Assembly (NCBI GenBank): GCA_965662575.1
Contig: CBFIHN010000013.1
Location: 1-34,527, forward strand
Reading direction: 5' to 3'
DNA: 34,527 nucleotides
Origin: CBFIHN01 sp965662575
GTDB lineage: Bacteria; Pseudomonadota; Gammaproteobacteria; Francisellales; CACEW01
Shown: positions 1 to 7,535 of the stretch, one piece after another
Layout of the letters: every line of letters begins with the position of its first letter
Numbering within the stretch: position 1 is the stretch's first letter
Made by a program: the position numbers and the translations under genes
Notes under the pieces: generated by a model
What the model saw: the letters and a program-made list of their open reading frames with translations, nothing else
Told to the model about the DNA's origin: nothing
The model's database searches: none

Positions 1-558
1 CCTCCTGTGCCTGAGGCTTCTCCTAGTGCGGCTGAAATCCCTCAAAGTAATCAACTACCTGGTTACACGGGTCCTGGCTCTTATGGTCCCAACGGTGGAT
101 ATTTTCAAGAGATGAGAGAAATGGGTGCCAGTCTTCCCGGTGGTGGTGGGGAAGATTCTGAGCCGGAGACAGGTAGTGGTGCCGCACCGTCAGGTGGTGC
201 CAAGCCAAGTGGGGATAACCCAGTACCGAAAACTGGTGATGCAGCGCAAACTGCTGATGCAGCGCCAACTGGCGATAATGAGGGAGGAGAAGCCGTGTCA
301 TTGGGTCCACCTCCTACTGACCCTGATTTTGTGGTAGCTGGAAACAATAAGGGTGGACTGCCGAAGGCACCTGGTTCTATGGAACCTGAAAAAAATGTGA
401 CTGGTCTGCTAAATCGGAAAAATCTTCGTCATGTCCCTCGTGTATCTACACTAGAAAAGATAAAGAATTGGTTTTGGGGTACTCCAGAAGGGAACGCGAT
501 TCCCAGGTTTGGGAGACCTGGAGACGATTCTATATTGCCACCTCCTGATGAAAGTTAA
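1..558 (+). CDS. C-terminal part of a Pro/Gly/Asp-rich protein, unknown function (5' end outside window)
   Basis: The frame is open from base 1 to the TAA at 556-558, so the gene begins upstream of the window; the GTG at 7 is only an internal codon. About 185 residues are visible. The first two thirds are low complexity, rich in Pro, Gly, Ser, Ala and Asp, with loosely repeated blocks around PKTGDAAQ and APTGDNEGG, and look disordered. The last 50 residues are more ordinary and basic, including KIKNWFWGTPEGN and a PPPDES tail. No transmembrane segment or known domain is recognised. The gene converges on the phosphopantetheinyl transferase with only 25 bases between the stops. It could be a surface, secreted or effector-like protein, but nothing visible decides this. 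Confidence 0.6.
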   Translation, partial: PPVPEASPSAAEIPQSNQLPGYTGPGSYGPNGGYFQEMREMGASLPGGGGEDSEPETGSGAAPSGGAKPSGDNPVPKTGDAAQTADAAPTGDNEGGEAVSLGPPPTDPDFVVAGNNKGGLPKAPGSMEPEKNVTGLLNRKNLRHVPRVSTLEKIKNWFWGTPEGNAIPRFGRPGDDSILPPPDES

Positions 559-583
559 AAAACTCGATAGGATGATTGGATCA

Positions 584-1288
584 CTATAATACATGATAGT
601 AAAAATTTTCTGTTACCTCTTGTGTAGCAATACAGGCAGCATAGTTTGATGCAGGTTCAAAGCTTTGTAGTTTCCAGGTAATATCATCAATTTCATTGCT
701 GATGAGTTGTGCCGGTTGGGTGCAGCTTACTTGGATTTTATGCAGACCTGCCACAATACCTAGGCCAGAGGCTTTGAGTATGGCTTCTTTTTGAGTCCAG
801 AGGTGAAAAAATGCCTGTGCCTGCTGGTTGCTTGGCAGTTCAACCAAGGCTTTAAATTCTTGAGGATGGAAAAATCGTTTTGCAATGGCTAAATCAATCG
901 TGAGATCAATTTTTTCGATATCAATACCAATCGCTTGATGTAAAGTAAAGGCATAAGCCACGTAGTTGCCAGAGTGTGATAAGTTAAACGCCAAAGAGTG
1001 ATTGAAGATCGATGGCTTTCCTTTATTTGAGTAGCTAAATACAATATCTTTTGCTGGTTGTTCCAGATAGTGTCCCAGTAGTTGTCTTAGGGTAGCTCGG
1101 GTGATAATAAAACGTTCTTGTAATTGTCGGCGCTTGAATTGATTTGCTCTTTTGAGCTCATCGCTACTCAGTATGGTTTGGTAATTTAATAGGACCTCTG
1201 GCTGAGCCGGTTCAAGTTTTAGCAACCAAATATGAGAGGTTGCAGGTGTTAGTTTTTTGATGTTGTAAGAGGTATCGAGCGTGCTCAT
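584..1288 (-). CDS. 4'-phosphopantetheinyl transferase, Sfp/AcpT superfamily
   Basis: This enzyme moves the phosphopantetheine arm of coenzyme A onto a serine of carrier proteins in fatty acid, polyketide or peptide synthesis. The 234-residue length is that of the Sfp type. Family motifs are in order: SNKGKP near 87-92, NLSHS at 102-106, the magnesium-binding GIDIE at 121-125 and WTQKEAILK at 164-172, whose Lys and Glu belong to the active site. It starts 3 bases after the nusB stop, so it is very probably co-transcribed with nusB, the sugar transporter and the isomerase. No polyketide or peptide synthase is in the window, so its carrier-protein partner is unknown. Family assignment is firm; substrate is not. 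Confidence 0.9.
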   Translation of the reverse strand: MSTLDTSYNIKKLTPATSHIWLLKLEPAQPEVLLNYQTILSSDELKRANQFKRRQLQERFIITRATLRQLLGHYLEQPAKDIVFSYSNKGKPSIFNHSLAFNLSHSGNYVAYAFTLHQAIGIDIEKIDLTIDLAIAKRFFHPQEFKALVELPSNQQAQAFFHLWTQKEAILKASGLGIVAGLHKIQVSCTQPAQLISNEIDDITWKLQSFEPASNYAACIATQEVTENFYYHVL

Positions 1289-1291
1289 GAC

Positions 1292-1729
1292 TTAAGATGT
1301 GTGTTCGTGTTGCCTTAAAATAGGTATCAATTTGTCGAGTACACCATTGATATATTTATGGCCATCAGTAGCGCCAAATGTCTTGTTGAGGCTGACATAT
1401 TCGTCGATAACAACACGGTAGGGAATGTCCAAGCGATGCATAAGTTCGTAGGTGGCTAGGCGTAGAGTGGTTAATTCAATGGGGTCAATTTGTGTGAGGA
1501 CAATATCTGTTGTTTTTTCAATGGTCTGATTAATAGCGCTGAAATTTCTAGGTACTTGATGGATTAGGTCGCTAAATAGTAGCCAGTCTACATGCTTGAT
1601 AAAACTGTTACGTTCACGGTATTGCCGCTCGAGACTTGTTAAGTCGGTTTGATTTAACTGCCACTGATATAAAGCCTGTAACGCAAATTCCCGGGCGCGA
1701 CGGCGTGCTTTAGAGCTAGAGCCTAACAT
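1292..1729 (-). CDS. nusB: Transcription antitermination protein NusB
   Basis: NusB binds boxA RNA with ribosomal protein S10 and keeps RNA polymerase reading through rRNA operons. The 145-residue protein starts with a basic SSSKARRRAREFALQALYQWQ segment, the usual NusB N-terminus. It also contains DWLLFSDLIHQV, the conserved IDPIELTTLRLATYEL segment, VVIDEYVSLNKTFG and YINGVLDKL. The start was set at the ATG at 1727-1729 because the frame upstream (to 1861) adds 44 residues of non-NusB sequence that overlap the transporter end. The gene normally sits beside ribH; here it lies between a sugar transporter and a phosphopantetheinyl transferase, so the context is rearranged. Confidence 0.93.
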   Translation of the reverse strand: MLGSSSKARRRAREFALQALYQWQLNQTDLTSLERQYRERNSFIKHVDWLLFSDLIHQVPRNFSAINQTIEKTTDIVLTQIDPIELTTLRLATYELMHRLDIPYRVVIDEYVSLNKTFGATDGHKYINGVLDKLIPILRQHEHTS

Positions 1730-1820
1730 ATTATTTAAAGATCGATATGAATTGACGTTAGTATAACTGAAAAAAAGTGCTTTCGCACAAAGCATGGCGG
1801 CCTGGTTTGGCCTGGCCAGT

Positions 1821-3020
1821 TTAAAGGATTTTTTTGCCAAATAGCCAGGCAAAGCAAGCAATAAAACCGTAGCAAAATAATAGTAACAAAAAAGAGTGCT
1901 GCAAGCCGAATAAGTCAGCTAAATGACCTTGTAAAATGGGGATTAAGGCACCACCAATATTAGCCATGACTAGCCAACCAGCCGCTGAATTCTTGACTTC
2001 GTTACTTTTAAATAGGGAGAGCCCCAAAGCAAAAATGCTGGGAAACATAATAGAATTAAATAAGCCCATGGCTAATAAAGACCACATGGCAACTTTGCCG
2101 ATGGTGAAGCTGATCGATAAGACCAGTAGAACATTAATTAACGCATAGACGAGCAAGACCTGATGCTGTTTAAATAGGCATAGAATATAGGATCCGAGAA
2201 AACGCCCTATCATGGCCCCGCCCCAAAATAGGGCCAAGTATTGGCTGGCTTGATTGATGGACAGATGCGCAATAGCTGGTAATCCTAAAAAACTGATAAC
2301 CAAGCTGCCTGCTGACACCTCTGCACCAACATAAGCGAAAATGGCAATAATGGCTAAAAAGAAATAAGGTTGACTAAAGACTGGCTTAATAATTCCCTCG
2401 TTTTTTGCTGATACTTTGATTGGGACATGATCATAGGCTTCAAAGGAAGTTCGTACAATGAGACCGATAACCAGGGATAAAAATACAATCATTGCTGCAT
2501 AAATATAAGGCAACGTTGCAATGGATATGAAGGCACCGACTAAAAGCGGTGTGAGGACATAACCACAGGAGTTAATCCCTTGCGCTAAAGATAATCTCGC
2601 TGAGGCTGACTGGCGATTTCCCAGCAAGGTAATGAGAGTGTTTGCTGATACTTGTAGCATGACAACGCCACAGGCTAAAACAAACAATGCTAGCAAAAAT
2701 AGTTGATAGGTTGCTGATTGTTTAGCCAGCAGAAATACCAAACAGCCAGCGATAATAATCAACAATCCAAAAATGGTGCTACGCTTATACTGCCATCGAT
2801 TGACTAGCTTTACCATCGGTAAGGCCATAATAAAGTAGGCCAAAAAAAACATAAATTGTACGAGTAACGCTGAAAAATAGTTTAAGTGAAACTGCTGTTT
2901 GAAAACAGGGACCAATAAATCATTGAGGATAGTTGCCACCCCCCAAACAAAAAACAGAACACTGACACCAAAAAATAATTTGGGGCTTGATGATAGTGGG
3001 ATATTTTTGCTCATGACCAT
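1821..3020 (-). CDS. MFS sugar:proton symporter, FucP/GluP-like
   Basis: This is a 399-residue inner-membrane permease with about twelve hydrophobic segments. It resembles the fucose/glucose/galactose (FucP) branch of the major facilitator superfamily: an N-terminal FFGVSVLFFVWGVATILNDLL stretch (Asn-Asp in TM1), AQGINSCGYVLTPLL in the middle, and MGLFNSIMFPSIFALGL plus GGALIPILQGHLAD in the C-terminal half. The ATG at 3018-3020 directly follows the isomerase stop (TAAATG), implying translational coupling; a second ATG lies two codons later. With the SIS isomerase upstream and the divergent ROK kinase it probably imports a sugar those enzymes process. The sugar cannot be read from sequence. 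Confidence 0.85.
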   Translation of the reverse strand: MVMSKNIPLSSSPKLFFGVSVLFFVWGVATILNDLLVPVFKQQFHLNYFSALLVQFMFFLAYFIMALPMVKLVNRWQYKRSTIFGLLIIIAGCLVFLLAKQSATYQLFLLALFVLACGVVMLQVSANTLITLLGNRQSASARLSLAQGINSCGYVLTPLLVGAFISIATLPYIYAAMIVFLSLVIGLIVRTSFEAYDHVPIKVSAKNEGIIKPVFSQPYFFLAIIAIFAYVGAEVSAGSLVISFLGLPAIAHLSINQASQYLALFWGGAMIGRFLGSYILCLFKQHQVLLVYALINVLLVLSISFTIGKVAMWSLLAMGLFNSIMFPSIFALGLSLFKSNEVKNSAAGWLVMANIGGALIPILQGHLADLFGLQHSFLLLLFCYGFIACFAWLFGKKIL

Positions 3021-3581
3021 TTAATATTGCTGATCAACTAATTCACAAATACTGTGGCAGATTAACGTGTGCATTTCTTGGATGCGCGGTGTGTTATGTG
3101 AGGGGACTACGATAGGATAATCGACTGCATCAGCCAGGGTGCCACCATCTTTTCCTAATAAGCCGATGCTTGTTATGCCCTTGCGTTTGGCCACTTGGGA
3201 GGCTAACAAAACATTCTCGCTATTACCGGAACTTGATAAACCAATTAACACGTCACCTTCATGTCCCAGCCCTTCTAGTTGTCTGGAAAAAACTTCTTGG
3301 TAACTATAATCATTGGCAATCGCGGTGAGTGCTGAGGTATCAGTTGTTAAGGCAATAGCCGGCAAGGCCTTGCGTTCACGCTTAAAGCGCCCCGTTAGTT
3401 CAGCAGACATATGTTGTGCATCGGCAGCACTGCCACCATTGCCGCACCAGAAAATGGTACTACCAGCTTGTAAGCGCTCGGCAACGTGCTCAGCTATTTT
3501 GATGATAGAGGCTTGATGGCGAAGTAGCCAATCGCAAAGTATTTTATGCTCGTCTACGGCCAATTGAATTAACTGATTCAT
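3021..3581 (-). CDS. SIS-domain phosphosugar isomerase, GmhA/DiaA type
   Basis: The 186-residue protein is a single SIS (sugar isomerase) domain. Visible family signatures are FWCGNGGSAADAQHMSAELTG at about 44-64 (phosphate loop and metal/catalytic Glu), TAIANDYSYQEVFSRQLE, GLSSSGNSENV near 114-124 and the C-terminal QEMHTLICHSICELVD with the histidine used by GmhA. GmhA converts sedoheptulose 7-phosphate to D-glycero-D-manno-heptose 7-phosphate for LPS core; the close relative DiaA instead helps DnaA at oriC. The start was set at the ATG at 3579-3581, preceded by GAGG at good spacing; the frame upstream is open but lacks homology. The neighbouring sugar permease and kinase favour a sugar enzyme over DiaA. 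Length and motifs fit; exact substrate uncertain. Confidence 0.85.
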   Translation of the reverse strand: MNQLIQLAVDEHKILCDWLLRHQASIIKIAEHVAERLQAGSTIFWCGNGGSAADAQHMSAELTGRFKRERKALPAIALTTDTSALTAIANDYSYQEVFSRQLEGLGHEGDVLIGLSSSGNSENVLLASQVAKRKGITSIGLLGKDGGTLADAVDYPIVVPSHNTPRIQEMHTLICHSICELVDQQY

Positions 3582-3638
3582 GGTTGATACCTCGTCCTTG
3601 ATTAATGATGTCAGTATCATCATTCTGGCAATTGAAAC

Positions 3639-3647
3639 TGGTATAAT
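3639..3647 (+). promoter_or_regulatory. Extended -10 promoter of the ROK kinase gene
   Basis: TGGTATAAT is a perfect extended -10 (TGnTATAAT) about 44 bases ahead of the ATG at 3691, in the divergent gap between the isomerase and the ROK kinase. No good -35 is seen 17 bases upstream, as is common for extended -10 promoters. Transcription would begin near 3654. Confidence 0.6.
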
Positions 3648-3690
3648 CAAGTTTGTAGGCATAAATTGATTGTTGCAAAGGACAAGAAAT

Positions 3691-4641
3691 ATGAGTACTG
3701 ATGAGAATGTTTGCAGTCAGAAAAATTTTTCCCGACATGCCGTTTCGCCTGTGTCAAATCAATTAATGTCTACGGCGATCAATGGTGCAACATGTTCAAG
3801 TTCTGTTTATATTGGTGTTGATATCGGTGGTACTAAGTTGATGGTCACCGCAATAGATGAATGTGGCGAACAAAAAAGCGTCTTAAAAGCACCGACGCCT
3901 GAGGAATGCGAGGCAGGTATCCAACAAATCAACCAGATGATTGAACAAGTTGCCCAAGAGCAAAAAATTTTGGGTATTGGTGCTGCGATTGGCGGGCCAT
4001 TAGATCCACTGACTGGTGTGGTTAGCCCTGTTCATCAGCCCGCTTGGCGGAATTTCCCATTGAAACAGGTGATGGAAGATCGATGGCAGTGCCCTTTTCA
4101 TGTGGATGTGGATACCAATGTCGCTGCCCTAGGTGAGTATCACCTTGGTGGTTATGACGAATCAAAATTTTTATACATGACGCTAAGTACCGGTGTTGGT
4201 GCTGGTTTTTTGATTGATGGACAAATTTATCGGGGACTGTCTCATCCAGAAGTTGGTCACCAAGCAATTAATCATCGAGTCACAGGGCCTGGCAAAGTTA
4301 GCTGTGACTGTGGGTTGGAAGATTGTTTGGAAGGCATTGTTTCTGGTACAGGCATTCGTCGCATTTATCAACAACCTGCAGAGCAATTAAAGCCAAGTCA
4401 GTGGCTAGAGGTTGGCTATAACCTGGGTCTTGGTCTGCGTAATATTGCTGCTATTTTATCACCACAAATCATTGTATTAGGAGGCGGTGTTTCCATCGGG
4501 GGTGGGCAAATGTTGGTTAGTCAAGCTAGTCAGGTTATGCAAGAGCATCTTAAGCTGGTTACCCCGCCGATTCTTCAGCTATCAAAACATGGTTATAACA
4601 CGGCCTTAATAGGTGCTTGTTATATCGCTGCCAACTCTTGA
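3691..4641 (+). CDS. ROK-family sugar kinase
   Basis: This 316-residue protein is an ATP-dependent hexose or amino-sugar kinase of the ROK group. It shows the phosphate-1 motif DIGGTK at 44-49, VDVDTNVAALGE at 138-149 with the likely catalytic Asp141, STGVGAG near 166-172, and the ROK zinc site: GH at 189-190 and CDCGLEDCLE at 205-214. LGGGVS lies near the C-terminus. The start is the ATG at 3691, preceded by AAAGGA; this leaves an unusual leader of about 38 residues before the kinase domain. It diverges from the isomerase and sugar-permease genes, suggesting one uptake, phosphorylation and isomerisation route. A regulator role is unlikely because there is no N-terminal helix-turn-helix. Confidence 0.9.
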   Translation: MSTDENVCSQKNFSRHAVSPVSNQLMSTAINGATCSSSVYIGVDIGGTKLMVTAIDECGEQKSVLKAPTPEECEAGIQQINQMIEQVAQEQKILGIGAAIGGPLDPLTGVVSPVHQPAWRNFPLKQVMEDRWQCPFHVDVDTNVAALGEYHLGGYDESKFLYMTLSTGVGAGFLIDGQIYRGLSHPEVGHQAINHRVTGPGKVSCDCGLEDCLEGIVSGTGIRRIYQQPAEQLKPSQWLEVGYNLGLGLRNIAAILSPQIIVLGGGVSIGGGQMLVSQASQVMQEHLKLVTPPILQLSKHGYNTALIGACYIAANS

Positions 4642-4786
4642 GTCGTCTATTTAGTCGATTGTGAATAACTCTGTTTTTGCTGTTTTTGAGCGTCAGCGTC
4701 GTTATTTGAAAACTTCTGTTGCTCATGTGCCAGGTATTTGATAGAGCCCAACCACTTAACAACGTCGTCGTAACGGCTGGTATTAA

Positions 4787-4876
4787 TGGCGGAGAGAGGG
4801 GGATTCGAACCCCCGATACGGTTTCCCGTATACACGCTTTCCAGGCGTGCTCCTTCAGCCACTCGGACATCTCTCC
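4787..4876 (-). tRNA. tRNA-Ser (anticodon GGA)
   Basis: Read on the minus strand, the 90 bases begin GGAGAGA and end TCTCTCC-G-CCA, giving a full 7-bp acceptor stem with the CCA encoded. The anticodon loop is CTGGAAA (anticodon GGA, reading UCC/UCU) inside stem CACGC/GCGTG. A long variable arm (ATACGG-gaa-CCGTAT) marks a class II serine tRNA, and the T arm has GGGGGTTCGAATCCCCC. Confidence 0.97.
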
Positions 4877-4891
4877 TAAATTGGGGTTGAG

Positions 4892-4920
4892 AGCATACGC
4901 GAATTTGCTAATAGGCGCAA
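4892..4920 (-). promoter_or_regulatory. Sigma-70 promoter of tRNA-Ser
   Basis: On the minus strand TTGCGC (4915-4920) and TATGCT (4892-4897) are separated by exactly 17 bases and lie 15 bases ahead of the mature tRNA 5' end. The -35 box starts only 4 bases past the emrB-like stop codon. Confidence 0.7.
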
Positions 4921-4924
4921 TTTT

Positions 4925-6430
4925 CTAGTGCGCTGTATTCGCTACGGTCTTATTGCCAGCACCAAGAAAAGGCATTAGCGGTAGTATCAAAAGTGCTAAT
5001 CCAGCAAATAATAGATTGGCATCATTAAAGGCAATCATATTACTTTGTAAACTGACAGTTGAAGCAAGGTGTGCATAGGTTGCCGGTGTTTGGAGTGTTA
5101 GGTGATTGATGTTTAGCCAATTGTTGAGTGCTTGGCTAAAGGGATTAATATATCCGCCCAGTGTGTTCCATAGTTTTTGTCCTTGTGTCGACATGATCGT
5201 GCTAAATAGGGCAACACCAACAGATGCCCCAACACTGCGGAAAAAATTAAATAATCCGGATGCTGTGTCCATAGAGTTGGCGTTTAAGCTTTGATATGCC
5301 AAGGATGTGAGTGGAACAAAGAAAAATCCTGTCCCAATACCTTGTAAGATATTTGGCCAAAATAAATTCGCGGGGCTAACTTGTAGATTGTAACCTGTCA
5401 TTAAATAGGTCCCAGCAAAGTAGAGAAGGGCAGCAATTACAATGCTAATACGGGCATCTAGATACTTTAAAACGACTGGTGTTAGTAGTATCACTAATAA
5501 GCAAGCGGCACCGCGAGGCGCTAAAATTAAGCCAGCAGTTGAGGCGGGATAACCTAAAAAAATTTCCATCCATAGCGGTAGCCAAGAAAAGCTGCCAATC
5601 ATTGCAGCACAATAGATAAACATGGCTATGCAGCTGAGTACATAATTGCGATCTTTGAATACCTGGAAGTCAACAATATTTTTCTCATTGCCAATGCCTC
5701 GAAGGATAAAAAAGAAGACGCCCAGGATGCCAATAGTACTAAATAGCTGGATGAGGTGTGAGCCAAACCATCCTTTCTCATTTCCTGTGTCTAAGACATA
5801 TTGGATTGAGCCAACGCCGATAGCCAATAGCGTTAAGCCGCTCCAGTCAATGGTCTGCTTAATACGTTGTGTATCATTGATATAACGGGTTGTCAGTAGG
5901 ACGGCGATAAGGCAGACAGGGACATTGATGTAAAAAATCCAGCGCCAACCCCAATGGTCAGTGATATAGCCACCCAGAATTGGGCCAAGGATCGGGGCGA
6001 GCATGATGCCTACGCCGAATAGTGCCATGGCTTTGTTGCGTTCTTTGCCCGGGAAAGTTTCCAGTAAGGTCGCCTGTGCAACCGCCGGCAAGAAAGCACC
6101 AAAAACGCCCTGTAAGCCGCGAAAAATCACAATCTGAGTTAGGCTGGTTGATAAGCCGCATAGGGCAGAGGCTAGACCAAAACTCATTGAGCTGAACAGC
6201 AGTAGGCGCTTGCGCCCTACCGATTTGGTGACAAATCCGGTCAATGGCATAAAAATAGCTGAACTGACAACATAAACAGTGATTGTCCAGGTGATTTCAG
6301 TCGGTGAGGCAGCAAGGGCGCCTTTCATATCCAGCATCGCAACAGAGACGATGGTCATGTCGAGCACTTCCACAATAGCAAGCAAGATGACCGTAAAAGC
6401 AATCATCCAGCGAGTGTTGTTCTCTGGCAT
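4925..6430 (-). CDS. Multidrug efflux MFS transporter, DHA2 family (EmrB/QacA-like)
   Basis: The 501-residue inner-membrane protein has the 14-helix pattern of the DHA2 family of drug:proton antiporters. Motif A-like GFVTKSVGRKRLLLFS follows TM2, the antiporter motif C (GVGIMLAPILGPILGGYITD) is in TM5, and WRWIFYINVPV follows, all typical of EmrB. EmrB usually works with the periplasmic adaptor EmrA and an outer-membrane channel; neither is next to it, so it may act alone or with distant partners. Its ATG overlaps the rdgC stop by one base (TAATG), so the two are translationally coupled, an unusual pairing. Substrates are unknown. Confidence 0.88.
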   Translation of the reverse strand: MPENNTRWMIAFTVILLAIVEVLDMTIVSVAMLDMKGALAASPTEITWTITVYVVSSAIFMPLTGFVTKSVGRKRLLLFSSMSFGLASALCGLSTSLTQIVIFRGLQGVFGAFLPAVAQATLLETFPGKERNKAMALFGVGIMLAPILGPILGGYITDHWGWRWIFYINVPVCLIAVLLTTRYINDTQRIKQTIDWSGLTLLAIGVGSIQYVLDTGNEKGWFGSHLIQLFSTIGILGVFFFILRGIGNEKNIVDFQVFKDRNYVLSCIAMFIYCAAMIGSFSWLPLWMEIFLGYPASTAGLILAPRGAACLLVILLTPVVLKYLDARISIVIAALLYFAGTYLMTGYNLQVSPANLFWPNILQGIGTGFFFVPLTSLAYQSLNANSMDTASGLFNFFRSVGASVGVALFSTIMSTQGQKLWNTLGGYINPFSQALNNWLNINHLTLQTPATYAHLASTVSLQSNMIAFNDANLLFAGLALLILPLMPFLGAGNKTVANTAH

Positions 6431-7452
6431 TATAATTCCGCTTGTTTCTCGGGATCTGTCTCATCAAAAGATGTGCCGGTTTGCGTTGTTGAATCCGTTG
6501 CCAGTTCTGTTCGTTGATTCGTTGATGTGATGGTGGCCCGAGGTTGCGGGGGTGCATTGCTGTCTTTACCGACGCTTTGTATCAGGCTGCGTAGAAAATG
6601 ACGCAGGGTTTCCGTCATGATAGTAAAATCTGCGTCAAATCGTGCTTGGTCGGTTTCCGTATAAATATCGCGTGCTTGATCTTGTATGATCTCTAGGTAT
6701 TTAATGCCACCGATAGAAAAATCCTGTTTGAGTGTGAATAGCATTTGTTCGCGCCATGATAGGGTTAGCTGTGCGACTGTACGGCCTTCTCCAATCAGTG
6801 CTTGAATATCTTCAGCGAGTAGATTTTGTTTCTTGCAGCGGATAGTGCCACCTTCAGCGCTATCTTCCAGCACGCAGGTGTCCTCAATGGTCAAATCTTC
6901 AGGATAGTCGTTGCGTTGTAACCAGGCCGTCATCATCATGGAAATGGGCTCAACCTCAGGGAGTTTAATTTTTAAACTACCTAAAGAGCGGCGTAAATAA
7001 TCACAAAAACTTTCAGCCTTATTTAGGCTGGATGTATTCACGACCAACCAATTATCCTGTAAGTCAATGTAGGCATAGACTTGTGCATGGCGAGAGAATG
7101 CGCGTGGAAGCAAGCTTTGGTAAAGCTCCTCCTTTATTTGTTGCTTTTCTTTTTTGCGAATTTTACGCCCTTGGCGGGTTTCAATATCCTGTACTTTATC
7201 GGCCAGCATATCGTTCAATACGCCAGCAGGAATAAGTTTTTCTTCGGTTTTTAAGCACAGCAAGATAAAACCATTGGCACTATGCATTAATGATCCGTCT
7301 TCCTGCTGACTTGGGCAAATCCAGCCCTGGGATTTGGCTTGCATTGCAGCGCATTTTTCAAAAGCAAAATCCTGTAAGCGTTCTGCTAGAGACTCTGCAG
7401 ACCAAGGGAATTCTTCAGTTAGTTGAAAGAGTTGTAAATTTTTAAACCACAT
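6430..7452 (-). CDS. rdgC: Recombination-associated protein RdgC
   Basis: RdgC is a ring-shaped DNA-binding protein of beta- and gammaproteobacteria that limits RecA filament formation. The start MWFKNLQLFQLTE, the GWICP segment near 44, and the HAQVYAYIDLQDNWLVVNTSS and LTLSWREQMLFTL segments are characteristic. The protein has 340 residues, roughly 35-40 more than usual; the surplus is a Thr/Gln/Asp-rich, probably disordered tail after about residue 298. The next gene, the EmrB-like pump, starts inside its stop codon. An extended -10 promoter lies 35-43 bases upstream of the ATG. Confidence 0.93.
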   Translation of the reverse strand: MWFKNLQLFQLTEEFPWSAESLAERLQDFAFEKCAAMQAKSQGWICPSQQEDGSLMHSANGFILLCLKTEEKLIPAGVLNDMLADKVQDIETRQGRKIRKKEKQQIKEELYQSLLPRAFSRHAQVYAYIDLQDNWLVVNTSSLNKAESFCDYLRRSLGSLKIKLPEVEPISMMMTAWLQRNDYPEDLTIEDTCVLEDSAEGGTIRCKKQNLLAEDIQALIGEGRTVAQLTLSWREQMLFTLKQDFSIGGIKYLEIIQDQARDIYTETDQARFDADFTIMTETLRHFLRSLIQSVGKDSNAPPQPRATITSTNQRTELATDSTTQTGTSFDETDPEKQAEL

Positions 7453-7486
7453 TGTGCTTTGTCTTTGCTGGGGAGAGTTATCAAAG

Positions 7487-7495
7487 ATTATATCA
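7487..7495 (-). promoter_or_regulatory. Extended -10 promoter of rdgC
   Basis: On the minus strand the sequence reads TGATATAAT, a perfect TGnTATAAT, ending 34 bases upstream of the rdgC ATG in the 83-base gap after the MHS transporter. No strong -35 was found. Confidence 0.55.
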
Positions 7496-7535
7496 GGAGT
7501 TAATCAGTTTTAGGTGGTCATGTGCGACATGATGA

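Noticed and set aside
1730..1861. Longer nusB start at 1861
   Set aside because: The extra 44 residues are not NusB-like and overlap the transporter end; the ATG at 1729 gives the normal length.
4642..4786. An open minus-strand frame (YDDVVKWLGSIKYLAHEQQKF and on) running from the tRNA-Ser 3' end
   Set aside because: It has no start of its own other than inside the tRNA, no ribosome site and no recognised family. The 145-base gap holds nothing I can support; an integrase-tail or attachment-site idea has no repeat to back it.
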